Shown one piece after another: positions 8,116-16,805 of a stretch of 64,000 bases of DNA. Every line of letters begins with the position of its first letter. The first letter of the stretch is position 1. The notes beneath the pieces are model-generated. The model was not told the DNA's origin. It saw only the letters and a list, made by a program, of their open reading frames with translations, and ran no database searches. The translations under genes were made by a program, and so were the position numbers. This DNA is from G963663775 sp963663775 (lineage in GTDB: Bacteria > Bacillota > Clostridia > Oscillospirales > Butyricicoccaceae), in assembly GCA_963663775.1 (NCBI GenBank), contig OY760624.1, positions 1,984,001 through 2,048,000 on the forward strand, read 5' to 3'.

Positions 8116-8455
8116 ACGATAATTCCACCTTTCTTTGATACATACCTTATATTTGACAGTGACAGCTTTGAAATAATTTAGATACAGTATAGTGCAATTT
8201 CATAGAAATAACAATTGTGAAAATGTAGAATTTGGGGAGCGTTTGTATACAAATAGAATATTTGGGCAAGGGTGGAGATTTTGTTGCGATTGGCACTGCT
8301 TTGGATAGCCTTTTGACGGAAAATTGTGTTTTGTGGGTTTTGTGAAAAAGTTGGCTGTAAAGTTGCGTTTCGAAAAGTCGTGCGCAATGTGCGATTATGG
8401 TGGAATGTATAGAAAAACGTGCGCAAAAGCGAAGAAGAAGGAGGGGGCGCAATGA
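8116..8455. other. Intergenic region, no gene recognised
   Basis: About 340 bases between the reverse-strand membrane gene and the endolysin remnant. It should hold the promoter of the reverse operon. Near 8440 a strong GGAGGGGG site leads into a 21-codon frame (8452-8517) that is out of frame with the endolysin remnant, probably a by-product of its decay. Confidence 0.4.
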
Positions 8456-8527
8456 AGGGCAGCAAATACACAGACGACCGCCAGCAAGACAATCACAACA
8501 ACGACCGCAACGGATAAGGAGGACAAT

Positions 8528-8758
8528 ATGACACGATATGAAAAGTTGAAGGACATTCCGAACAATTTTGGATTTCGCGATGTGATTGATACGCTGATGA
8601 CGGCGGGCATTATCAATGGCGATGGCAGCGACAAGGACGGCAACGGGGATGTGATTGACCTCAGCCATGACCAAGTGCGCAGTTTGGTGTTTGAATACAG
8701 GGGCGGGGCGTTTGATAGGAAGCTGGTGAAAATGGGGCTTGCGCCTGCGGTAGAGTGA
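8528..8758 (+). CDS. Endolysin C-terminal domain fragment
   Basis: A 76-residue open frame nearly identical to the C-terminal domain of the prophage amidase at 54593-55423, from MTRYEKLKDIPNNFGFRDVI to the end. Upstream, from about 8456, the same frame reads a Thr-rich linker (TTTTATDKEDN) like that of the amidase, so this is the 3' end of a second amidase gene. AAGGAGG before the ATG at 8528 could still allow the domain to be made alone. It marks the end of an older prophage. Activity is unknown. Confidence 0.6.
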   Translation: MTRYEKLKDIPNNFGFRDVIDTLMTAGIINGDGSDKDGNGDVIDLSHDQVRSLVFEYRGGAFDRKLVKMGLAPAVE

Positions 8759-8918
8759 ATAGGGATTTATGAGAAGAAGCTTAGAAAACTGGCTATATTT
8801 GATAATTTATTTACAAATAACACTATATTATACTAAAAAATAAGGGGAAATATAAGAATGTTAAAAAGGTAAAGAATATTATATAATATAACAATATTGT
8901 TATATGGAGGAATTGAAA

Positions 8919-10247
8919 ATGCGAAAATATTTCAAGAGATTCACAAGCCTGGTGTTGGCAATGATAATGCTATGCGGGGTTCTTCCGTTTGCGGCGGCGG
9001 AAGAGGATACAGAGACAGATGTTTGGACTACAGTGGCATCCATGTCAGCAGCTCGATATAATTTTCAAACGGAAGTAGTAAATGGTAACATATATGCTAT
9101 TGGGGGCTATAATTCTGGTGCTCGGTCTTACATGGAAGTATATAACCCTGCTAGTGATACATGGAGCACGTTAGCCTCTATGTCAGAACCACGATACGAT
9201 TTTTCTACTGAAGCAATTAATGGAAAAATATATGCTATTGGAGGGAGAAACAATTCTGGTTATTTGTCTTCTATGGAAGTGTACGATATTGCTAGTAATA
9301 CATGGAGCACGTTAGCCTCTATGTTAGAAGCACGATGTGAATTTTCTACACAAGTAATCGACGATAAAATTTATGTTATGGGAGGACGTGCATCTAGCAC
9401 TTTATCATCTATGGAAGTTTATGATCCTAGTACTGATATATGGACTACATTATCCTCTATGTCAACAGCAAGGTATGAGTTTTCATCAGAATTGATTAAT
9501 GGTAAAATATATGCTGTAGGTGGGCGCTTAGTGTCTTCTATGGAAGTATATGATTCTGTTAGCAATACATGGAGTACCTTAGCTTCAATGCCAGAAACAA
9601 GACAAAAATATCAAAGCGAAGTGATAGATAATAAAATTTATGTTATTGGAGGATATAGTAAATCATCAGTTCCCTTAACTCTCGTAGAAGTATACGATTG
9701 TGTCAATGATACATGGAACACCTTAGCTTCGATGTCAGAAGCGCGCTATGCGTTTGAAACTAATGTAGTAGATGGAGAAATTTATGCTTTAGGAGGGTAT
9801 AGCGATTCTGATTACCTATCCTCAATGGAGAAATATGATCCTGTCAGCGATATATGGACCACATTATCTTCTATGTCAGAAGCACGATACATTTTTTCTA
9901 CTAAAGAAATTGATGGTAAAATTTATGCTATCGGTGGAAGTAATACTACAGCCTTAGCTTCAGTGGAAGTATACGCAGTTACAGATACAGGAGATACTAC
10001 AGGAGACACTGCGGGAGATACTACAGGCGCAAATGCCCTTCTCAGAATTACGATGGTGACAGGTGCAATCAAAGAATACGAAATGACTGCAACGGAAATT
10101 AGCGCCTTTATTAGTTGGTATAGCAGCGAGGGCGCAAGCAGCCCAATGTATATTATTGAAAAGACATACAATCTCGGCCCATTCAATAGCCGTACTGATT
10201 ATCTTCCGTACAATAAGATTGCAGATTTTGAAATAATGGAATATTGA
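8919..10247 (+). CDS. Secreted kelch-repeat protein
   Basis: A 442-residue exported protein. The ATG at 8919 follows GGAGG. A signal peptide (MRKYFKRFTSLVLAMIMLCG, cleavage near PFAAAEE) leads into seven kelch repeats of about 46 residues, with motifs such as GKIYAIGG, MEVYDP and TWSTLASM. These should fold as a seven-bladed beta propeller. A Thr/Gly linker (GDTTGDTAGDTTGAN) precedes a C-terminal domain of about 70 residues (LLRITMVTGAIKEYEMTATE). It stands alone with its own terminator. A binding or adhesion role is inference. Confidence 0.85.
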   Translation: MRKYFKRFTSLVLAMIMLCGVLPFAAAEEDTETDVWTTVASMSAARYNFQTEVVNGNIYAIGGYNSGARSYMEVYNPASDTWSTLASMSEPRYDFSTEAINGKIYAIGGRNNSGYLSSMEVYDIASNTWSTLASMLEARCEFSTQVIDDKIYVMGGRASSTLSSMEVYDPSTDIWTTLSSMSTARYEFSSELINGKIYAVGGRLVSSMEVYDSVSNTWSTLASMPETRQKYQSEVIDNKIYVIGGYSKSSVPLTLVEVYDCVNDTWNTLASMSEARYAFETNVVDGEIYALGGYSDSDYLSSMEKYDPVSDIWTTLSSMSEARYIFSTKEIDGKIYAIGGSNTTALASVEVYAVTDTGDTTGDTAGDTTGANALLRITMVTGAIKEYEMTATEISAFISWYSSEGASSPMYIIEKTYNLGPFNSRTDYLPYNKIADFEIMEY

Positions 10248-10276
10248 TTTGTTGCATTCAAGATAAAAATAAGCAT

Positions 10277-10318
10277 AAAAACACCTAGTATTACATTCTG
10301 GTAATATTAGGTGTTTTT
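10277..10318 (+). terminator. Intrinsic terminator after the kelch gene
   Basis: An 18-bp stem (10277-10294 with 10301-10318), loop ATTCTG, running into TTTTT. Confidence 0.85.
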
Positions 10319-10494
10319 CAAAAGTGCAATCAAGACATATAACATCCATGCTCCTATTCTTCACTACCTGTAGGTGCATCGAAATTGCACCTGCTCCTGT
10401 AAGGAGGGAGCATCCGAGGGAGAGATGCACACAAGGACGGAGAATTTTCGTCCTCCGCCCTTGTGTGATAGAATATTTATGGAATTTCTACAGA

Positions 10495-11901
10495 TTATGT
10501 TTCTGCAGACAATGATGCCGGTGCGGGATTTTCCATGGTATAATTGTTGATATTTTCAATGGATACGGGCGTAAAAGCGGGTGCACGCTTGACGACCTTG
10601 ATCCAGAAAAATGCGTATGCTGTGAGGATGACGAACAGAACGCCAAAGACTGAATAAATTTGCATACGGCTCTGCATATCCGATGAAATATTCCAAATCA
10701 TATAAATATTGCCGAGGATACCAATGATTTGCGGAACACCACCCAACATCAGCCATTTAACACGTGGTGCGTTGGGATATTTGCGACGCAGCACCAACAC
10801 ATTGGTGTGCACGATGATGTAAGACACCAACCAGAAGCATGATGCCGCCAGAATGATATTGACCAAGCCGCTGGAATTGGTGTAGCCGGTGACGATGAGT
10901 ACAATAATTGCAATCGCTACCAACAGCATGCCTGCGGGCGCTGTGCCATATCTGCTTTTTTTCATGAAAATCTTTGGCATCATTTCTGATTCTGCCATGC
11001 CGCTGAGAATACGGGAAACGCTCGCAAGGACAGTGTTGGTGGTGGAAATACCTGCCAGAAGCGTCACAATGGACATCCAATAGACCCCGGCTTTACCGAG
11101 CAGATGTTCCGCAAAAACGATGTGCGGCATGTCTGCAGATGCCAATTCATCCAGTGTGACATAATTCGCCATGCCAGCCCCCATCAATGCCTGTACAACA
11201 AATAACATCACCAAACCTAAAATCATTGACAACAGTACATCACGCTTGGGATTCTTCAGGTCATTTGCCAACGGAATTACAAATTCTACCCCGATAAACA
11301 ACCAAAAAGCCATGGCGGAGAGTCCCATTAAGCCGCCAAACCCTACCACACTGGGTGCTGTTTGTGCAGAGGCAGCGATGACATGGTCAGGTACGAGTTT
11401 AAAGAAGCTGATGACACCCAACACGGCAATCGAGCCGATTAAAAGCGTCACCACAAGATTTTGTACCCGTGAAAACATATCAATACCGCGGAAATTCAGC
11501 AAAAAGAGAATTCCAAGAACGGCGATGCTCAGCACAGGTGCCGGAACAGCGGGCAGCAGGGTTTGGCTCAATACTGTGCCGCACATGGTGACTTCAACGG
11601 CAACGGCAAGCACCATACAGATGACATAAGCGGAGGTGTTTGAGATAATCGAAGCGACAGGACCCAGCCCTGCAAGGGTATATTGCCCAATGCCCCCTTC
11701 TACTTTTGGCATCAAGGTGTGTAGTTCCGACATGGACATTGCCAAAAACGCATTTAGAATCATGACAATGAACAGTGGAATGATGAAAGCAGGTCCTGCC
11801 AGACCAATGCCCTGCCCCAAGGACAACAAGCAGCTCGTGGCGACAATCAAACCGACGCACGTGGCGACCGCACTACCCAAACCTAATTTTTTTGTTTCCA
11901 T
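10495..11901 (-). CDS. APC-family amino acid/amine permease
   Basis: A 468-residue integral membrane protein of the amino acid-polyamine-organocation superfamily, with about 12 hydrophobic helices. It starts METKKLGLGSAVATCVGLIV with the glycine-rich first helix of the family and has AFWLFIGVEFVIPLANDLKN in helix 6. The ATG at 11901 is chosen for GAAGGAGGAGT upstream. It is divergent from the regulator at 12189 and the ligase/oxidase cluster, so it probably imports that pathway's substrate. The substrate itself cannot be read from sequence. Confidence 0.85.
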   Translation of the reverse strand: METKKLGLGSAVATCVGLIVATSCLLSLGQGIGLAGPAFIIPLFIVMILNAFLAMSMSELHTLMPKVEGGIGQYTLAGLGPVASIISNTSAYVICMVLAVAVEVTMCGTVLSQTLLPAVPAPVLSIAVLGILFLLNFRGIDMFSRVQNLVVTLLIGSIAVLGVISFFKLVPDHVIAASAQTAPSVVGFGGLMGLSAMAFWLFIGVEFVIPLANDLKNPKRDVLLSMILGLVMLFVVQALMGAGMANYVTLDELASADMPHIVFAEHLLGKAGVYWMSIVTLLAGISTTNTVLASVSRILSGMAESEMMPKIFMKKSRYGTAPAGMLLVAIAIIVLIVTGYTNSSGLVNIILAASCFWLVSYIIVHTNVLVLRRKYPNAPRVKWLMLGGVPQIIGILGNIYMIWNISSDMQSRMQIYSVFGVLFVILTAYAFFWIKVVKRAPAFTPVSIENINNYTMENPAPASLSAET

Positions 11902-11928
11902 TTGTACTCCTCCTTCATGTGTAAACGA

Positions 11929-11967
11929 AACGGCGTTATTGTGAGAAAATCTCGCAATAACGCCGTT
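11929..11967. promoter_or_regulatory. Long hairpin in the permease leader
   Basis: Arms 11929-11946 and 11950-11967 pair at 17 of 18 positions (AACGGCGTTATTGTGAGA with TCTCGCAATAACGCCGTT), loop AAA. It lies 28 bases before the permease start, so it is either an operator or an mRNA structure next to the ribosome site. No T run follows on the permease strand, so it is not a simple terminator. Confidence 0.6.
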
Positions 11968-12020
11968 GTTACGCTGCATATTTGTGTTGTTGAAACGATT
12001 ATATGCTATCAAACGCTGCA

Positions 12021-12150
12021 TTGTCAATGTCATAAATAGCGCAAAGAAAATGACAATATATCGTCAACTGATGGTGTTTTTGCTACAATGCTTTCTTTTG
12101 AAGCTAATTGTTGTCAGAAAGTTGACAAATTTAAGCGAGCGCACTATAAT
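12021..12150 (+). promoter_or_regulatory. Promoter of the regulator with TTGTCA/TGACAA dyads
   Basis: TTGACA at 12122-12127 and TATAAT at 12145-12150 with a 17-base spacer form a consensus sigma-A promoter. The inverted pair TTGTCA (12111) and TGACAA (12123) overlaps the -35 box. The same hexamers occur as a pair at 12021 and 12051. This suggests a protein-binding site, possibly for autoregulation by the 12189 product. Confidence 0.7.
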
Positions 12151-12188
12151 CAAACCATCAGCAAAATGAGAGGACAGGAGGGGGCTTT

Positions 12189-13658
12189 ATGGAAACAGGG
12201 AAGCGATTGACATACTTGATGGATGTGCTGGAGATTTCCGGAAAAGAGATGGCGGAAACGCTGCAAATCGATAAAACAATTGTCAGCAAATGGCGAAAAG
12301 GGCATCGGAAATTGGCATATAAATCCAAGTACATGCGTCCGGTGGCATCCTATCTGCTGCAGCATGCGCTGGAACAGCGGCGAGAAGTGCTGTCGCAAAT
12401 ATTGCCGGAGCAAGCCGATTGCCTGCAGGTGGGGGAGCAGGAGCCGGCGATTCATGCGCTGAGCCTTTGGCTGAGTGAACTGCCGCATCTGTCAGCAGAA
12501 GAGGAGAAAAAAGCACCCAATACACCCATGCAGAGCTTAACGGAGGTCTATAACGGCGAAAATAGTTGGCGAACGGCGGCAACGGTCTTTTTTCAAGAGG
12601 TGCTGCAAGTGCCGAAGGGAAAAACCATCACCATTCTGGATTTTGGGCAAGTGGATTGGCGCAGTGACAATGAAGTGAGTGCCAGCGCCATGGTGTCTTA
12701 TATGAAAGCCATGCTGCAAAGTGGATATCAGGTCTGCATCATTGACAAAATCACGCAGGATTACCGCTCGTGGGAGGTCATTGCACGGTGGCTTCCTGTG
12801 TATTTGTCCAAAAATGTAGAGGTGCGGTATTGCCAAAAGCTGGACAGCGGCTTCATGCATCAAAATTTATTTTATGCACCAAATCGCAGTGCACTGCTGT
12901 GTGCTTCGTTGGAAAACCAAAAGCAGAGCAACCATTGCGTGCTGAGCCGAGAGGCATCGACTGTGCATTTTTATGATGCGGTGGTGCAAACGGCACGGCA
13001 GAACAGCAGACGGCTGTTTGAAACCGTGGACGCCAGTGATGCCGCATGGATTTTACAGCGGATTGACGAGCGATTGAAAAGCGGACAGCTGACCTATATG
13101 ATGAATGCCATGCCAACCTTTCGCAACATGCCGATTGCATTGGTGCGTGCCATTTTGGAGGACAATGATGTGCCGGAAGACGTGATTTTACGCTGCATTG
13201 CCGTCAATGAAAAAAGCTTTTCCACCAGAAAACGGTGCGAGTGCCGCCAGATTTATAATTTAGACCACATCGAATGGGCGTTGCAGCAGGAATCGCACGT
13301 TTCCTATGAATTGACTGCCATTGTTGGCAAAACGATTCATGTGCGCCGTGAATTTTTTGTGGAACAGCTGCAGTGTTTGCAGAAGCATTGCAATGAAATG
13401 CACTATTCCATTACGCTTGCCTCTTTTTCTGCGCTGGACATTCAGCAGCAGACCATTAGTCTGATTGTGCAGGATGACAGTCTGGCAGTCGCATGGGATC
13501 CGCAGAGATTCACCCGCCGCATTTTTTGCACAGAATTGACGGCTGTAGGCGGATTTTTTCGGTATATTGAAAATCTTTGGAATCATATCCCGCCCATTTG
13601 TAAAAATGAAGCTTGGACACGCAAGCAGTTTCGGCATTGGATAGGTTCTGATGATTGA
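12189..13658 (+). CDS. Helix-turn-helix regulator of the metabolic cluster
   Basis: A 489-residue protein. Residues about 18-40 form a helix-turn-helix (LQIDKTIVSKWRKGHRKL). The remaining 440 residues are a large domain with no family I recognise (ITILDFGQVDWRSDNEVSAS near residue 145). It lies between the divergent permease and the glutamine-synthetase-like gene and has a consensus promoter of its own. Control of both flanking units in response to the substrate is inferred from position. It could respond to a small ligand or a stress signal. Confidence 0.6.
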   Translation: METGKRLTYLMDVLEISGKEMAETLQIDKTIVSKWRKGHRKLAYKSKYMRPVASYLLQHALEQRREVLSQILPEQADCLQVGEQEPAIHALSLWLSELPHLSAEEEKKAPNTPMQSLTEVYNGENSWRTAATVFFQEVLQVPKGKTITILDFGQVDWRSDNEVSASAMVSYMKAMLQSGYQVCIIDKITQDYRSWEVIARWLPVYLSKNVEVRYCQKLDSGFMHQNLFYAPNRSALLCASLENQKQSNHCVLSREASTVHFYDAVVQTARQNSRRLFETVDASDAAWILQRIDERLKSGQLTYMMNAMPTFRNMPIALVRAILEDNDVPEDVILRCIAVNEKSFSTRKRCECRQIYNLDHIEWALQQESHVSYELTAIVGKTIHVRREFFVEQLQCLQKHCNEMHYSITLASFSALDIQQQTISLIVQDDSLAVAWDPQRFTRRIFCTELTAVGGFFRYIENLWNHIPPICKNEAWTRKQFRHWIGSDD

Positions 13659-13694
13659 ACACAAATTGACAAAATTATTTGAGCAAAAACGACA

Positions 13695-13723
13695 TTGACG
13701 AATTATTGCCGAAATGGTACACT
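13695..13723 (+). promoter_or_regulatory. Promoter of the ligase/oxidase operon
   Basis: TTGACG (13695-13700) and TACACT (13718-13723) are separated by 17 bases. About 95 bases of leader follow before the ATG at 13820, including a short hairpin CCTTGGC/GCCAATGG near 13770 and a T-rich stretch that could act as an attenuator. Confidence 0.55.
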
Positions 13724-13819
13724 AACTCCATCAAAAGAACAATGCGACAAAGAGGTCCGCATCCTTGGCTCTGCCAATGGTGTCGGGCTTTTTGTTTTAC
13801 AGAAAAGGAGTGAACAAAC

Positions 13820-15181
13820 ATGGCATTTGATGTGTTGACAGGAGATATGGCAATGAGTTTGGAAGAAATTAAAAAGCTCATCGCAGAACATGAAATCAAA
13901 ATGGTGCGCTTGGAATGGTGTGATTTGCAGGGAATTTTGCGCGGCAAGCTGATGCCCGCAGAAATGATTGACACCTTGTTTAAAAGCGGCATTGCGTTTG
14001 CAGCGGTTTCTATGAGCCTTGGATTTGATAACAGCATTGCCATTCCGGAGGATTTTTCGGAAAATTATGATGATATGAAGGTTTTTCCGGATGCGTCTAC
14101 CTTCAGCATTTTGCCGCATGAACCCCATACAGCGGTGATTTTGGGCGATATGTATTATCATGATAAGCCGATGGTGCAATCGCCCCGTGCTTTTTTGAAG
14201 AAGATGGTAGAGGAATATCGTGCATTGGGATTTGACCCCATCTGCGCCAGCGAAGTTGAATTTTTTGTGTATAACAAGCAGGCGGATGGCACATTTGCTC
14301 CCTATACCACGAAGAATTCCAACTGCTATGCCGCCAGCCGACGCTCTGACCCCACCGGATTTTTGCGCAAGCTGACCGATACCTTCAAGGAAATGCAGTT
14401 TAATGTCTTGTATATGAACCATGAATACTATCCGGGACAGTTTGAATACAACTGGTCGCATGCAAAGGCGGTCAAATGTGCGGATGAAACCTGCCGATTT
14501 AAAACCTATGCCAAGGATATTGCCGATGATGAGGACATGATGGTCACCTTTATGGCAAAGCCGAAGATGGCAGACGGCGGCTCTGGATGCCACTTCCATA
14601 TTTCGCTGGAGGATTTGCAGGGCGAAAATGTCTTTTATGATGCAAATGCACAGGATGGCATCAGCGATTTGATGCGGCATTTCATTGCGGGCATCACCAA
14701 GCACGCAAAGGCAATGACCGCCTTTTTGTCCCCGACGGTCAACTGCTACAAGCGCTATCAGCCGGATTCCTTTGCACCGATTTACATTGGCTGGGGCTTT
14801 GACAACCGCACCACCTTCCTGCGTGTGCCGGATGAACGAAAGGGCGGCACACGTGTGGAAATCCGTGCGGCATCGGCGGCAACCAACCCCTATCTGGCGT
14901 TGGGCATCATGCTTGCTGCTGGCTTGGACGGCATCAAGAACAAACTGCTGCCGGAAGAGCCGGTGTTGGGTGACCTGTATCATGCTAAGGATTGCGAGAA
15001 GGAAATGGTGCCGCGCAGCCTGTTCCGTGCGGTGGAAACCCTCAAGGAGGACACTTGGCTGCAGGACTGTGCCGGCAAAGAAATGATTCATGCGTTCAGC
15101 ATCCTAAAAGAGCTGGAAATTGACGCATTCTGCAAATATGTAACCGATTGGGAATGGGAAACCTATTCCTATCACGTATAA
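13820..15181 (+). CDS. Glutamine-synthetase-family ligase (GmaS-like candidate)
   Basis: A 453-residue ATP-dependent ligase of the glutamine synthetase family, joining an amine or ammonia to the gamma-carboxyl of glutamate. Metal and ATP-site motifs are present: ASEVEFFVY near residue 145, GGSGCHFHISLED near 255, NRTTFLRVPDERKGGTRVEI near 330 and AASAATNPYLALG after it. The ATG follows AAAAGGAGTG. It leads a run of split glutamate-synthase genes, as gamma-glutamylmethylamide synthetase does in the N-methylglutamate pathway, so the substrate may be an alkylamine rather than ammonia. That assignment is inference. Confidence 0.8.
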   Translation: MAFDVLTGDMAMSLEEIKKLIAEHEIKMVRLEWCDLQGILRGKLMPAEMIDTLFKSGIAFAAVSMSLGFDNSIAIPEDFSENYDDMKVFPDASTFSILPHEPHTAVILGDMYYHDKPMVQSPRAFLKKMVEEYRALGFDPICASEVEFFVYNKQADGTFAPYTTKNSNCYAASRRSDPTGFLRKLTDTFKEMQFNVLYMNHEYYPGQFEYNWSHAKAVKCADETCRFKTYAKDIADDEDMMVTFMAKPKMADGGSGCHFHISLEDLQGENVFYDANAQDGISDLMRHFIAGITKHAKAMTAFLSPTVNCYKRYQPDSFAPIYIGWGFDNRTTFLRVPDERKGGTRVEIRAASAATNPYLALGIMLAAGLDGIKNKLLPEEPVLGDLYHAKDCEKEMVPRSLFRAVETLKEDTWLQDCAGKEMIHAFSILKELEIDAFCKYVTDWEWETYSYHV

Positions 15182-15195
15182 GGGGGGAAACGTGT

Positions 15196-16092
15196 ATGTG
15201 TGGAGTCGCAGGGCTTATTGATAAAAAGGGGACAGACATTACCAGTCAGCTGTTCGCCATGATGGAAAACATTCAGCACCGAGGACCCGATGCGGCAGGC
15301 ATTGCCGTATTCAGCGAAGATACGAAAGTCCTGCTGCGGGTATCCAGCTATCGGAAAGAACAACACAGTTTGTTTCGTGAAACCGTGGAACGGTTCGCAA
15401 CGATTTTGGATGAAAAATTAACGGGAGAGCGTCCGCTCGTACGCTTTTTGGAACTACAGCTGCAAATGAAAGCAGAAGACATGCCGGCACTGCATACCGC
15501 AGTCAATGCCATTGATGGGGTTGCAGTACATTCGTTGGGCGAAGGCTTCCGTGTGTATAAAGACGGCGGTTTGCTGACCGATTTGACCGCCCAGCAAACC
15601 ATTGAGCGTCCTACGGCAACGCACGGCATTGGTCATGTGCGCATGGCAACCGAATCGGTCGAGGACATCAATGCGGCGCATCCGTTCGTATCGCCGTTTT
15701 ATCCCGAGCTTGCCATTGTACATAACGGCCAGTTCACCAATTATTTCAACATGCGTCGTTTTTTAGAGGACAAAGGCGTCTGCTTCCAAACGATGAATGA
15801 TTCCGAAGCGGCGGCACATTTGATTGCCTATGCCATGCGGGAAAACGGCGGAGATTTGCAGGCGGCATTGGAATTTGCACAGTCCAAAATGGACGGCATC
15901 TTTTGCATTATCGCTTCTACGGCGCATCAAATGGGATTTTGCAAGGATAAAATGGGCATCAAGCCGCTGCTGCTGCTGGAAACCGAGGATTTGGTGCTGC
16001 TCGGCTCGGAGCAGATTGAATTTACAGCGATTGTGGAAGATGCGTTTGCCGAAGAGATGGCACCAGGGGAGGTACGTGTATGGAATATATAG
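15196..16092 (+). CDS. Class II glutamine amidotransferase (GlxB/MgsA-like)
   Basis: A 298-residue Ntn-type amidotransferase domain. The start MCGVAGLIDKKG places the catalytic Cys at position 2; NIQHRGPDAAGIAVF, RMATES and the later HNGQFTN motif complete the glutaminase site. In N-methylglutamate synthase or glutamate-synthase-like complexes it hydrolyses a gamma-glutamyl amide and passes the amine to the FMN subunit. The ATG follows GGGGGGAAACG. It overlaps the GXGXG gene by 13 bases, indicating coupled translation. Confidence 0.85.
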   Translation: MCGVAGLIDKKGTDITSQLFAMMENIQHRGPDAAGIAVFSEDTKVLLRVSSYRKEQHSLFRETVERFATILDEKLTGERPLVRFLELQLQMKAEDMPALHTAVNAIDGVAVHSLGEGFRVYKDGGLLTDLTAQQTIERPTATHGIGHVRMATESVEDINAAHPFVSPFYPELAIVHNGQFTNYFNMRRFLEDKGVCFQTMNDSEAAAHLIAYAMRENGGDLQAALEFAQSKMDGIFCIIASTAHQMGFCKDKMGIKPLLLLETEDLVLLGSEQIEFTAIVEDAFAEEMAPGEVRVWNI

Positions 16093-16805
16093 AAGCAAAG
16101 TCCCTGCAGGCAAATGCGCTGAATCAAGCGATACAGCAGAAGCTTGCGGCGGGTGCAACGGAACTGACGATTGACCATGCACATGCGATGCACAACATCG
16201 GCATTGGATTGGATGCCGATTGCGAAATCGTGATTCGAGATAACACGGGCATGTACACCGGCAGTTATATGAAGCGGGGCAAAATCGTGGTGGAGCATTC
16301 GGTTGGCTGGTATGCGGGCGATGACATGAGCGGCGGCGAACTGATTGTGCAGAAGAACACAGGCTGCAACATTGGCGCATACATTTGCGGCGGTACGATT
16401 GCCGTGTATGGTTCAACGGGTTCACGCTGCGGCTACGGCATGAAGGGCGGCACGATTTTGGTGCAGGGAAACTGCGGCAGATGGGCGTCTATCATGTCCA
16501 CGGGCGGCAAATTGGTTGTGCTGGGCAGTGTCGGCGAGTTTGCAGGCGAATCCATGTACAATGGGGCAATTTATGCCTGTGACCCTGCGTTGGAGGAGAA
16601 AATCGGCGGCAATGTGTTTGTGGACAGCCTGACAGCAGAAGAAACCGCATGGCTGACACAGCTGCTGGAAACCTATCAGATGACGGCAGACGTGCAGAGC
16701 TTTCGGGTGGTGCGTCCGATGACGGACGGACGGCATCACTATGCACTGTATCAGCTGCAGCTGGATATGGCGGACAAAAATTATCATGGAGGGGATGCAA
16801 CATGA
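16080..16805 (+). CDS. GXGXG-domain protein (GlxC/MgsB-like)
   Basis: A 241-residue protein matching the C-terminal GltB beta-helix as a free subunit. Repeated Gly-rich turns are clear (SVGWYAGDDMSGGELIVQKN, TGCNIGAYICGGTIAVYG, GYGMKGGTILVQGNCGRW). It is a structural subunit of glutamate-synthase-like enzymes. It overlaps the amidotransferase upstream and the FMN subunit downstream by a few bases, as expected for subunits of one complex. Confidence 0.85.
   Translation: MEYIEAKSLQANALNQAIQQKLAAGATELTIDHAHAMHNIGIGLDADCEIVIRDNTGMYTGSYMKRGKIVVEHSVGWYAGDDMSGGELIVQKNTGCNIGAYICGGTIAVYGSTGSRCGYGMKGGTILVQGNCGRWASIMSTGGKLVVLGSVGEFAGESMYNGAIYACDPALEEKIGGNVFVDSLTAEETAWLTQLLETYQMTADVQSFRVVRPMTDGRHHYALYQLQLDMADKNYHGGDAT

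Noticed and set aside
10427..10468. Hairpin CACACAAGGACGGAG/CTCCGCCCTTGTGTG as permease terminator
   Set aside because: The stem is good but neither strand has a T run after it, so it is not listed as a terminator.
13724..13819. Glutamine riboswitch in the leader of the GS-like gene
   Set aside because: Short hairpins are present but none of the conserved glnA RNA features could be recognised.
13703..15091. Long open frame of 462 codons on the reverse strand
   Set aside because: It is antisense to the glutamine-synthetase-like gene, has no ribosome site and its protein is Cys/His-rich nonsense typical of a shadow frame.
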